Part shown: one piece after another, positions 1 to 7,216 of the stretch
Layout: each line of letters starts with the position of its first letter
Numbering within the stretch: position 1 is the first letter of the stretch
Made by a program: the position numbers and the translations under genes
From: an uncultured Treponema sp.
GTDB taxonomy: Bacteria; Spirochaetota; Spirochaetia; Treponematales; Treponemataceae
Direction: 5' to 3'
NCBI GenBank assembly: GCA_937890485.1
Contig: CALBXN010000130.1
Coordinates: 1-10,207 of the forward strand
Length of the DNA stretch: 10,207 nucleotides
The notes under the pieces: model-generated
Databases searched by the model: none
Told to the model about the DNA's origin: nothing
The model's input: only the letters and a program-made list of their open reading frames with translations

Positions 1-419
1 CACAAATCAATCCTAATATTCGGGTTTTTACGATTGAATATGATATAGAACTCTATCATGAGGCAGTTAAAAATATTGTAAATTTTAAATTAGATGACCA
101 AATTACTGTTTTTTTAGGAGATGCACTAAATTTTAATTTTACAGAAAAATTTGATTTAATCTTTATTGATGGTGCAAAATCTCAATATGTAAATTTTTTT
201 GAAAAATACAAAAATAATTTAAATGAAAAAGGCGTTTTTATAAGTGATAATTTATTTTTTCATGGAATGGTGGAAAATCCTGAATTGACACAAAATTATA
301 GCACAATAAAGTTGATACGAAAACTAAAACGCTACATAGATTTTCTAAAAGCAAATACAGAATTTGAAACAACTTTCTACGAAATTGGAGATGGAGTGGC
401 TGTGTCAAAAAGGAAATGA
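1..419 (+). CDS. O-methyltransferase, TrmR/YrrM-like (5' end outside window)
   Basis: Partial gene: the frame is open from base 3 to a TGA stop at 417-419, giving about 138 C-terminal residues; the start lies left of the window. It has landmarks of class I SAM-dependent O-methyltransferases: an acidic strand end (TIEYDIELYHEA) that would bind the SAM ribose, then FLGDA, then FDLIFIDGAKSQY, which carries the Asp/Lys typical of metal-dependent family-3 O-methyltransferases. Downstream come ISDNLFFHGMV and a C-terminal EIGDGVAVSK, both matching the pattern of Bacillus TrmR (YrrM), which methylates 5-hydroxyuridine at the tRNA wobble position to make mo5U. The family is clear; the tRNA substrate is inferred from this resemblance, and a small-molecule O-methyltransferase remains possible. 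The gene is convergent with the FemAB gene, with 10 bases between stop codons. Confidence 0.8.
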   Translation, partial: QINPNIRVFTIEYDIELYHEAVKNIVNFKLDDQITVFLGDALNFNFTEKFDLIFIDGAKSQYVNFFEKYKNNLNEKGVFISDNLFFHGMVENPELTQNYSTIKLIRKLKRYIDFLKANTEFETTFYEIGDGVAVSKRK

Positions 420-429
420 ATATAAAAAA

Positions 430-1542
430 TTATCTTCCTGCTAATTTTTTCTTTACGGTTTTATACCAAAAACTTCTTAAAGATTCTGCAATTTTGTATG
501 GCGTGTAAATCCATGAAATAGGAACATCAAGACTTCCTACCCTATGAACATTTTTTCCGCCAAAGCCGGTTTTAAATCGATATAAGCCGTGCATTGGATG
601 ATTTTCGTCGTCAGTTGGTGGCATACCGTAAAAATCGTAAATCTGTGAGCCAAAATTTTTTGCATCTTTAATTGCATTCCATTGTAGTAAATAGGCAGGC
701 ATTAAATTTCGTTTAATATTACAAGAAGCACCATAAACATAGACTGCTTGATATGGCATAAACAAAGTGATAATACTTGCAAGAACATCATTTTCGTGCT
801 TTGCAACATAAAGACTCACCAAAGGAGAATTATTACCTTCATTCTTTTCTGATAATTCAAGCAAATCTTGATAATATTTTTTACTGTGAATTGCAATTCC
901 ATCACGTTTTGCAGTTTCTAAGTACAAATCATAAAAAATATCAATTTCTTTACTTGTGGCTTTTTCAATTATAACGCCTTTCTTTGTTGCAAGATTTATG
1001 TTATAACGCCACTTACTTTTCATATTTGCTAAAATTTCTTCTTCAGATTTTGTTAAATCTAAAACAGTTGTATCAGGTGGCTGAATATCAACCTTGTTCT
1101 TTTGAATTGAACCAAAAGGAAATTTATTTTTTACAAATTCGTCACGTTCATTTGGTGCTTCAAAATCAATGGGAGAATCAAATCTTATACAAATTGTATT
1201 TTTAGGAAGAAATTTTTTTATTTTTTTTGAAAATTCGTCTAGTAAAGTTAAATATTCATCACTTTTGTAATCTTGAATAATTGAATTTTCTTTTTGCAAA
1301 GTAATTCCCATTGGAATATATGCTAAATGGAAAATCTTTGCAAATTTTCTAACCAAAACAGATACAGTAAAATTATTTTCTTTTTGATTATCAGTTTTTA
1401 AGCTGAATTTAACATCAAATCGATATGGTTTCCATCCGTGAAAAGATTTAAATTCAGACCAAAACTTAGATTGAAGATAAGGCTCATTCTTGTACCAATC
1501 AGCCCTATCTTCTTTTGAAAATTCAATTTCAAAATTATACAT
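430..1542 (-). CDS. FemAB/FemX-family peptidoglycan interpeptide aminoacyltransferase
   Basis: 370 residues, normal for FemABX proteins, which use aminoacyl-tRNA to add amino acids to the peptide stem of lipid-linked peptidoglycan precursors at the cytoplasmic membrane face. Recognisable family segments are residues 154-190 (QPPDTTVLDL, then MKSKWRYNINLATKKG), residues 282-306 (PAYLLQWNAIKDA, then IYDFYGM) and residues 319-338 (GLYRFKTGFGGKNVHRVGSL). These are the usual double-GNAT-fold landmarks. The ATG lies 1 base after the metG stop, and an AGG in the last metG codons can serve as ribosome-binding site, so translation is probably coupled to metG. Treponemes are known to have ornithine-type peptidoglycan with glycine on the stem peptide, so a glycyltransferase role is plausible but inferred. 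The amino acid used cannot be read from the sequence. There is no signal peptide. Confidence 0.88.
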   Translation of the reverse strand: MYNFEIEFSKEDRADWYKNEPYLQSKFWSEFKSFHGWKPYRFDVKFSLKTDNQKENNFTVSVLVRKFAKIFHLAYIPMGITLQKENSIIQDYKSDEYLTLLDEFSKKIKKFLPKNTICIRFDSPIDFEAPNERDEFVKNKFPFGSIQKNKVDIQPPDTTVLDLTKSEEEILANMKSKWRYNINLATKKGVIIEKATSKEIDIFYDLYLETAKRDGIAIHSKKYYQDLLELSEKNEGNNSPLVSLYVAKHENDVLASIITLFMPYQAVYVYGASCNIKRNLMPAYLLQWNAIKDAKNFGSQIYDFYGMPPTDDENHPMHGLYRFKTGFGGKNVHRVGSLDVPISWIYTPYKIAESLRSFWYKTVKKKLAGR

Positions 1543-1543
1543 T

Positions 1544-3850
1544 TTAACCTACTTCACCATTTTCAGTTAAAACTGTTGTGATTTCTTTTCCGTCAACAAT
1601 AAGAGGAATATTGTTTATGCAAACAACTTTGTTTACAACTCTAATTGGCACAGAAAAGAAAGTGTCTGCATCAATTTCTGCTTCCTTTTGTGCGTTGACA
1701 TCTGTATCTTTTAATACAACAGGAGTTCCAGGTTTTGCCCAAGAACAATCAAGAACTTCTACGCAATCTTTTCCTTCTGCATCCTTGTAATCGGCAGCAA
1801 GTAACATTCCCCTACTTTCGATTCCACGCATTTTACGAGGCTTCAAGTTATCAGCAATTACAACAGTTTTTCCAAGTAAATCTTCTTCTTTTAGATAAGG
1901 AACTAATCCTGAGAGAATTACTCGTTCTGAACCAGAACCATCATCTAAAGTTTCGATGTAAAGTTTATCTGCTTCTGGATGTTTTTCAACTTTCATAATT
2001 TTTGCAGTTTTAAGAGCAATTTTTGTATTGAAAGTTTCAACAGGATCTACAGGTGCTTTTTCTTGAGGTTTTGTTTCCTGTTTTTTTGCTTTTTTATCAG
2101 CTTTTTTATCATCTGTCCTTTCAGCTTGACTTCCTGCGTAGCGTTGACGATAAGCTTCTGTTGCTTTATCATCTAAAGGTTTGAAGTAAATTTCGTTGCC
2201 ATTTACAGTTGTCAATCCTTCTAATTTTCCTAAATCATTCCAATTTAAGCAACCTTCTTCAGCTGGTTTCCCTACTAAACTGTTATAAGGCTTTTTACCA
2301 AAGAAAGATAAAACTTTAGCTGCGTATTGTGGCATATAAGGATGAGCCATAATCATCAAATCTTTAATTACATAACAAAGATTCATAATAAGGCTTGCTG
2401 CTTTTTCTGGTTCAGTATTACGAGTTTTCCAAGGTTCTCCGTCTTGGAATGCTTTATTAGCGATTGATGAGATAACAAAAATTTCTTTGAAGGCGTCTTT
2501 TAAATTTGCCCATTCAAGATTTTCTGTAATTTTTTGTTCAGATGTTTTGATTTCTGCCCAAAGAGCTTCGTCAATTTTTCCTTCTGGAATTACCCCATCA
2601 TAATATCTTGAAACGAAAGTTAAAGTTCTGTTTACAAGATTTCCTAAGTTTCCGATAAGCTCGCTATTTACTTTTTCTTGAAAATCTTTCCATGTGAATT
2701 GAGTATCTGATTTTTCTGGACGATTGTAAAATTCGTAGAATCTCCAAGCATCAGCTGGAATTCCAGATTCTTTTGCATCACTTCCAAAAACACCAATTCC
2801 CTTTGATTTACTAAATTTTCCAGATTCGTAGTTCAAATATTCAGTACTACTCATGTGATAAAGTTTTGTCCAATCCTTTCCAGAACCTATCAAAGTTGAA
2901 GGGAAAATTACTGTATGAAATGGAATATTGTCTTTTCCAATAAATTGAAATAAATCTACTGGATTTTTAGCGTTACTTGCATTGGATTCTGATGGAAGCC
3001 ACCATGCTTTCCAATCGATATCTGGATTATTTAATTTATCTGTAAGTTCTTTTGTAATTGAAATATACCCAATTGGGGCATCAAACCAAACATAGAATAC
3101 TTTGTTTTCGTATCCTTCTTTTGGAACAGGAATTCCCCATTTTAAATCTCTTGTAATTGCTCTTTCTTGTAATCCGTCACGAATCCAAGCCTGTGTCATT
3201 TGTACAGAGTTTTTTGACCATTGTCCTTTTTCTGCTGTATCTTCCATCCAAGGACCATATTCTGCTTGAATTGCTGGAAGATTTATGTATAAGTGTTTTG
3301 TTTCTTTAGGTTCTGGAGTTGTACCACAAGTAGAACAACGAGGATTTTGTAATTCTGTTGGGTCAAGAAGTTTACCACAGTGTTCACATTGGTCACCACG
3401 AGCATCTTCATATCCACAAGAAGGACAAGTTCCAGATACAAATCTATCTGCTAAAAAGCGTTCACATTTTGGGCAGTAAAGTTGTGTAGAAGTTTTTTCT
3501 GTGATAAATCCTCTTTCATCAAGCATTTTAAAAAGTGATTGTACGATTTCTGTTTGTTGCTCTGTGGAAGTTCTTCCAAAATTATCAAATGAAATATCAA
3601 ACCATTGGTAAATATCTTTATGAATTGCGTGATAATAATTACATAATTCACGAGGTTTTTTATTTTCTTCTAAAGCACGAGTTTCTGTTGCTGTTCCGTA
3701 TTCATCTGTTCCACAAATATACATTGTGTCATAACCTTTGCTACGACAAAATCGTGCAAAAACATCTGCTGAAAGTACTTGCAAAAGGTTTCCTAAGTGA
3801 GGAATGTTATTTACATAAGGTAAAGCTGATGTGATAAGTCTTCTATTCAT
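1544..3850 (-). CDS. metG: Methionyl-tRNA synthetase with C-terminal tRNA-binding domain
   Basis: 768 residues, cytoplasmic; charges tRNA-Met with methionine using ATP. The class I signature HLGN (HIGH) is at residues 18-21 and KFSKS (KMSKS) at 345-349. A zinc-ribbon insertion at 126-175 carries four CxxC pairs (126/129, 142/145, 155/158, 172/175), as in the E. coli-type enzyme. The anticodon-binding helical region spans roughly 385-560. A lysine-rich linker (about 577-600) leads to a Trbp111/EMAP-like OB-fold (about 606-715) that typically dimerises and grips the tRNA. About 50 further residues follow the OB-fold (IDADTFFSVPI onward), a tail I cannot assign. The ATG at 3850 is preceded by TAGGAT with 6-bp spacing and by a strong promoter at 3919-3891, so this gene heads its own transcript with the FemAB gene behind it. 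Confidence 0.97.
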   Translation of the reverse strand: MNRRLITSALPYVNNIPHLGNLLQVLSADVFARFCRSKGYDTMYICGTDEYGTATETRALEENKKPRELCNYYHAIHKDIYQWFDISFDNFGRTSTEQQTEIVQSLFKMLDERGFITEKTSTQLYCPKCERFLADRFVSGTCPSCGYEDARGDQCEHCGKLLDPTELQNPRCSTCGTTPEPKETKHLYINLPAIQAEYGPWMEDTAEKGQWSKNSVQMTQAWIRDGLQERAITRDLKWGIPVPKEGYENKVFYVWFDAPIGYISITKELTDKLNNPDIDWKAWWLPSESNASNAKNPVDLFQFIGKDNIPFHTVIFPSTLIGSGKDWTKLYHMSSTEYLNYESGKFSKSKGIGVFGSDAKESGIPADAWRFYEFYNRPEKSDTQFTWKDFQEKVNSELIGNLGNLVNRTLTFVSRYYDGVIPEGKIDEALWAEIKTSEQKITENLEWANLKDAFKEIFVISSIANKAFQDGEPWKTRNTEPEKAASLIMNLCYVIKDLMIMAHPYMPQYAAKVLSFFGKKPYNSLVGKPAEEGCLNWNDLGKLEGLTTVNGNEIYFKPLDDKATEAYRQRYAGSQAERTDDKKADKKAKKQETKPQEKAPVDPVETFNTKIALKTAKIMKVEKHPEADKLYIETLDDGSGSERVILSGLVPYLKEEDLLGKTVVIADNLKPRKMRGIESRGMLLAADYKDAEGKDCVEVLDCSWAKPGTPVVLKDTDVNAQKEAEIDADTFFSVPIRVVNKVVCINNIPLIVDGKEITTVLTENGEVG

Positions 3851-3856
3851 ATTTTC

Positions 3857-3862
3857 ATCCTA
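3857..3862 (-). promoter_or_regulatory. metG ribosome-binding site
   Basis: Read on the minus strand, TAGGAT lies 6 bases before the metG ATG, leaving a good Shine-Dalgarno spacing for its AGGA core. It supports 3850 as the start codon. Confidence 0.7.
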
Positions 3863-3890
3863 ATTTAAATAATATCAATTTAATAATTCT

Positions 3891-3919
3891 ATTATAAATT
3901 TTTATAGTTCTTTTGTAAA
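3891..3919 (-). promoter_or_regulatory. Sigma-70-type promoter for metG-femAB
   Basis: On the minus strand, TTTACA (3919-3914) and a perfect TATAAT (3896-3891) are separated by exactly 17 bases. This is one mismatch from the consensus in the -35 box. It sits in the only sizeable gap of the window, the 78 bases between the GH57 stop and the metG start. A start site near 3884 would give a leader of about 34 bases, too short for a riboswitch or T-box. AT-rich DNA produces chance -10 boxes, but the combination of position, spacing and both boxes makes this a convincing call. Confidence 0.72.
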
Positions 3920-3928
3920 TCCGTTTTA

Positions 3929-5917
3929 TTATTGTTCTTGTTTTTTCTTTTTTCTAGTTCCTGAAGATTTTTTTGTTGAACAGATACCTAAAAATAAAGT
4001 TTTTTCTAATTCGTAACTTGGTGGAATATCAATTTTCCAAAAGAAAGAAGTTGTTGTTGCTTGATAACGTTTTTCAGTATTTCCATTTACAGGTCTTGAA
4101 ATATATAATGGCTGAATACAAAGTCCTGCTTCTTCGTTAGGTTGGAAAGAAAAAACGTTTTTATTTTGTACATCTGTAAACTGAACAAAAGAAACTCCAT
4201 CTTGTCGTATATAAATTTGGTCAGGACAACTTTGTTCTTTGTTATCAGCAGAAATAATTTCGATTAATTGTTCTTCGTTTGATGTTCCTGTTAGACATAA
4301 ATTTGATTCCACAGCAAAGTAACATTTTAACGGAAGTGGACTATCATTTTTTAAAATGTATTGTACTTGTATTCCGTTTTGTGAAAAAAGAAATTTTTTC
4401 TTTAGGCTTACAGGTTGTTGTAATACTCCAAATAATGCAGTTGCGTTAAGAGTAAGTTCTTTGCGTACTCTATCAAAATTATGTTCAGAATAAACAATTT
4501 GTGAAAAAACTGCATTTGAATTAGAAGTATCCTCTGTAAATTTTTCAAAATGTTCAAAATCAATTAGATGTTCTAAAAATAATTTTTTTGGATAATAATC
4601 AGTTACTTCATCAAAATCAGAAATTCGCCTCATTGTATCACAATAATTTTTTGAATTAGATAATAAATCAAGTTCAAAAATCATTCCTCCACACAAGGAA
4701 ACAAAAGCGTTATAATCATTTTGGTGAATTATGTATTCTTTTCGGCCATCCATATCATAATCAAAACTTAATACGGAATCCGTTAAAGATAAATTAGTTT
4801 CTCTAACTTGTTTTTCTGCTGTTAATAGATTTTTATAGGCATTTTTTCTAATTTCTTGACACCCTATTCCAGAATCGCCTAAAAACCAATATGAATCTTG
4901 AGTTTGTGCTTTCCATAGAAATTCTCTTGCAGTTTTTTTTCTTATTTTGTCTCCTCTGCATTGAGAAACTTCTAAACTTGTATACATCATTCTTGAATAT
5001 AAATATTGAACTTCTTGATATGTTGTCAAAAAGTTTTTTATATTTGATTGTACGGATTTTTTATCAGAATTATTTGGTTTAAAAGGCATTGTTGCCCATT
5101 TTTGAATTTCTGGTGGACATCCAGCTGGAATAAATGACCTAATACAATCTGAATTATTTTTTAGATATAATGATGGATAAGAAAAATCAAAAAGAGGTGA
5201 TTTTTCGATTAAATTACAAATTTCTTCTAGCCAATTTGTTTCAAGTAATATGGACAATTCATCTACAGAAAAAGATGTAAAATATAAATGATTATCATTA
5301 ATATATTGTGCATTATTTTGTGATTCAGAAAGTTTTTTTATTTTTTCAAGGATTTTTTGAGAATCTGGTAAATTTTGAAAATCTTCAATAGGTTTTTGAT
5401 AAGGAATAATTGTTAAGGTTTTTCCCATATCTTCAACGATTAGGTTTTTACCTTCTGGCTCATTTGCGGGTAACAAAGAATGATGTAAAATTGCAAATTC
5501 CAATCCACAAGTTTTAAAACTAGAAATTAATGAAGGATCCCAAACTGTATCCCCTAAAAAAATACCTCTTGGTTTTTTGCCAATTAATTTACGAATATGA
5601 GTAGTATTCATTTCAATTTGACCTACTCTATCTATTGGCATTATTAGAGGAAAAATTGGTTCATAAAAACCACCACCGATAATTTCAACTTGTTTTCTAT
5701 TTACCAACTCTGATAACAAAGTTAAAAATTCAGCATGATTTTTTTCTATCCACTCAAATACAGGACCTGGTAAATAAAAAGTAAAATTTATTTTTGGATG
5801 AGTATATAAAAATGAAATTATTTTTTTTAGTGTTTTATTATACATTGATTCGCAATTATCGTTGGTCATATCTGAAATATGACAATGCAAACCAAAACTA
5901 ATTGAAACTATTCCCAT
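3929..5917 (-). CDS. GH57-family protein (4-alpha-glucanotransferase type), catalytic residues apparently lost
   Basis: 662 residues, cytoplasmic (no signal peptide). The layout follows GH57 4-alpha-glucanotransferases: an N-terminal (beta/alpha)7 catalytic domain (about 1-300), a helical region, and a C-terminal beta domain (DUF1926-like) from about 380, starting SFDYDMDGRKEYIIHQND. Retained landmarks are His11/His13 in the first conserved region, GGGFYEPI at 81-88 and a VWDPSL segment at 125-130. The nucleophile position, normally WLTERVW, reads FLGDTVW, so Glu becomes Asp123. The acid/base region, normally DDGEKFG, reads TSFSVDE near 214-220 with no aligned Asp. The usual YWHG reads YWFL at 343-346. 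A basic tail ends the protein. The ATG overlaps the end of rnfB by 10 bases, and GGTGAG 8 bases upstream can act as ribosome-binding site, so it belongs to the rnf transcript. Family membership is secure; enzyme activity is doubtful. Confidence 0.85.
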   Translation of the reverse strand: MGIVSISFGLHCHISDMTNDNCESMYNKTLKKIISFLYTHPKINFTFYLPGPVFEWIEKNHAEFLTLLSELVNRKQVEIIGGGFYEPIFPLIMPIDRVGQIEMNTTHIRKLIGKKPRGIFLGDTVWDPSLISSFKTCGLEFAILHHSLLPANEPEGKNLIVEDMGKTLTIIPYQKPIEDFQNLPDSQKILEKIKKLSESQNNAQYINDNHLYFTSFSVDELSILLETNWLEEICNLIEKSPLFDFSYPSLYLKNNSDCIRSFIPAGCPPEIQKWATMPFKPNNSDKKSVQSNIKNFLTTYQEVQYLYSRMMYTSLEVSQCRGDKIRKKTAREFLWKAQTQDSYWFLGDSGIGCQEIRKNAYKNLLTAEKQVRETNLSLTDSVLSFDYDMDGRKEYIIHQNDYNAFVSLCGGMIFELDLLSNSKNYCDTMRRISDFDEVTDYYPKKLFLEHLIDFEHFEKFTEDTSNSNAVFSQIVYSEHNFDRVRKELTLNATALFGVLQQPVSLKKKFLFSQNGIQVQYILKNDSPLPLKCYFAVESNLCLTGTSNEEQLIEIISADNKEQSCPDQIYIRQDGVSFVQFTDVQNKNVFSFQPNEEAGLCIQPLYISRPVNGNTEKRYQATTTSFFWKIDIPPSYELEKTLFLGICSTKKSSGTRKKKKQEQ

Positions 5918-6657
5918 ATGTCCTGCTCACCATCTTCTTTATCTTTGTGAAAGATATTATAACACAGTTTCCAAAAAGTAAAAGATTTTTCTTCTGGTAA
6001 AGTAACTTTTTTTATACATTTTGTAGGACAACGAGATGCCGCTAATGCTCTATCATGATTTATAGAATAATCTGTTACTGCAAGATTATTTTTTACACTA
6101 AAACCTGTTGGTGCATAAGGTGATGTACACTTTGCACAGGCTGTACATGCTCTAGAACAAGTAGTATCTGTTTTATCATGAGAGGAACATTGTACAACAA
6201 AATCAGTTCTAGTTGGAATCATTTTGATAATGTTATTTGGACAATATGATAAACATTTTCCACAACCATTACAGGCTTCAGTAACAACTGCTGTATTATT
6301 TTTTATTACGATTGCATCCTGTGGACAATGTGAGACACAAGTTCCAAATCCAATACAACCCCAAGTACAACCATTTTCAGTTTCATAAAGCAGTTTGAAA
6401 AGATTACAATCTTTTTGTCCTTTATAATTAAATCTTTTTGCAGAAAAAGTTCTATCTGGGGAACAAAAAACAACAGCTCTTTGTTTTGTCTGTAATGATG
6501 TTTCTTGTTCAGTTTCAATAACATCTAAATCATCATCGTAAACTAAGTCGTTGTTAGAAACACTTTGTTTTTTTACTCTAAATCCATAGTGTAAAAATAC
6601 TAATAAAAGAGTGCTAAGAATAAAAAATAGAAATGCAAACAATATTGAAAGAATCAT
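5908..6657 (-). CDS. rnfB: RnfB-like electron transport subunit, reduced Fe-S content
   Basis: 249 residues. In Rnf, RnfB is the membrane-anchored cytoplasmic iron-sulfur subunit that takes electrons from ferredoxin. One N-terminal membrane helix (about 1-23) is followed by an acidic linker (about 36-52). AVVFC at 61-65 and YKGQKDC at 78-84 match the segment that normally follows the Fes domain, but the CxxCG-type Fes domain is absent. A complete ferredoxin pair follows, with Cys97, 101, 107, 111 and Cys129, 132, 135, 139. The second module keeps Cys171, 174, 177 and Cys210, but the other four ligand positions are Tyr181, Asn200, Arg203 and Ala206. The ATG is 3 bases after the rnfA stop, with GGAG 7 bases before it. 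It is last of the six rnf genes, and its stop overlaps the GH57 start. Confidence 0.88.
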   Translation of the reverse strand: MILSILFAFLFFILSTLLLVFLHYGFRVKKQSVSNNDLVYDDDLDVIETEQETSLQTKQRAVVFCSPDRTFSAKRFNYKGQKDCNLFKLLYETENGCTWGCIGFGTCVSHCPQDAIVIKNNTAVVTEACNGCGKCLSYCPNNIIKMIPTRTDFVVQCSSHDKTDTTCSRACTACAKCTSPYAPTGFSVKNNLAVTDYSINHDRALAASRCPTKCIKKVTLPEEKSFTFWKLCYNIFHKDKEDGEQDIWE

Positions 6658-6660
6658 AAT

Positions 6661-7215
6661 TTATCTCCAAAGATTAAGCCAAGAAATATTTGTTGCAAAA
6701 AAAGCACACATTATAATTGCAATACTAATAAAAATTAAAGCTCCAGTTTTAAATTCATTTAACGGATGTGAAGTTTTAATTCGTTCTCTGATTGCAAAAA
6801 TTATCGGAATCATCAAATAATAAGCTGAACAACAACTTAAAACGATGCATAAACATTGTAAAATAGTAACACTTTCTGTTACAGCAAGTAAAACACAAGG
6901 AAATGAAATCGAAATATCTAAAAGAGATATTCTTTCGCATTTAGAAAAAATAAATGAAATTATTAAAGAAATAAGTAAGTGTATTATGATACAACTAATA
7001 GGAGTTAATTCAATAAGTTTTACTGGTGATAAAATATAGACAGCAACTAACCAAGATCCAATTGAAGATAATGCACACACTATACTGGATTCAAGATAAT
7101 TCATCCAGTGGCTTTTCCAAGTTTTTGAAGTAATGATTAATTTCTTTAGTCCTATTCCGTAAATTAAGATTCCTGAGCAACAAAATATATAATAAAAAAT
7201 CGAATTAATAATCAT
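6661..7215 (-). CDS. rnfA: RnfA-like integral membrane subunit, divergent
   Basis: 184 residues, about six membrane helices, close to the usual length of RnfA/NqrE (about 190). Family likeness is clearest at 53-68 (GSWLVAVYILSPVKLI, compare AWLIDTWILIPLNLI in E. coli RsxA) and at 140-156 (FAIRERIKTSHPLNEFK, compare FAAIRERL followed by PxPFRG). RnfA and RnfE normally form an inverted pair that holds a membrane [2Fe-2S] cluster through LGLCP and TTNC cysteines. Aligned without gaps to RsxA, these positions here are about Lys24 and Val112. Other cysteines exist (12, 13, 107) but not at the ligand sites. The ATG is 1 base after the rnfE stop; the nearest GGAG is 14 bases away, so translation probably depends on reinitiation. 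The identity rests on gene order plus these segments. Confidence 0.82.
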   Translation of the reverse strand: MIINSIFYYIFCCSGILIYGIGLKKLIITSKTWKSHWMNYLESSIVCALSSIGSWLVAVYILSPVKLIELTPISCIIIHLLISLIISFIFSKCERISLLDISISFPCVLLAVTESVTILQCLCIVLSCCSAYYLMIPIIFAIRERIKTSHPLNEFKTGALIFISIAIIMCAFFATNISWLNLWR

Positions 7216-7216
7216 T

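Noticed and set aside
410..440. Possible bidirectional terminator between the convergent O-methyltransferase and FemAB genes (AGGAA/TTCCT arms)
   Set aside because: The arms are only 5 bp, about 19 bases apart, with no GC-rich stem and no proper T tract; not supportable as an intrinsic terminator.
3285..3834. Plus-strand open frames of 64-99 codons opposite metG, and a 66-codon minus-strand frame at 3451-3651
   Set aside because: They lie in other frames of a strongly supported metG, have no ribosome-binding site context or family likeness, and read as low-complexity shadows.
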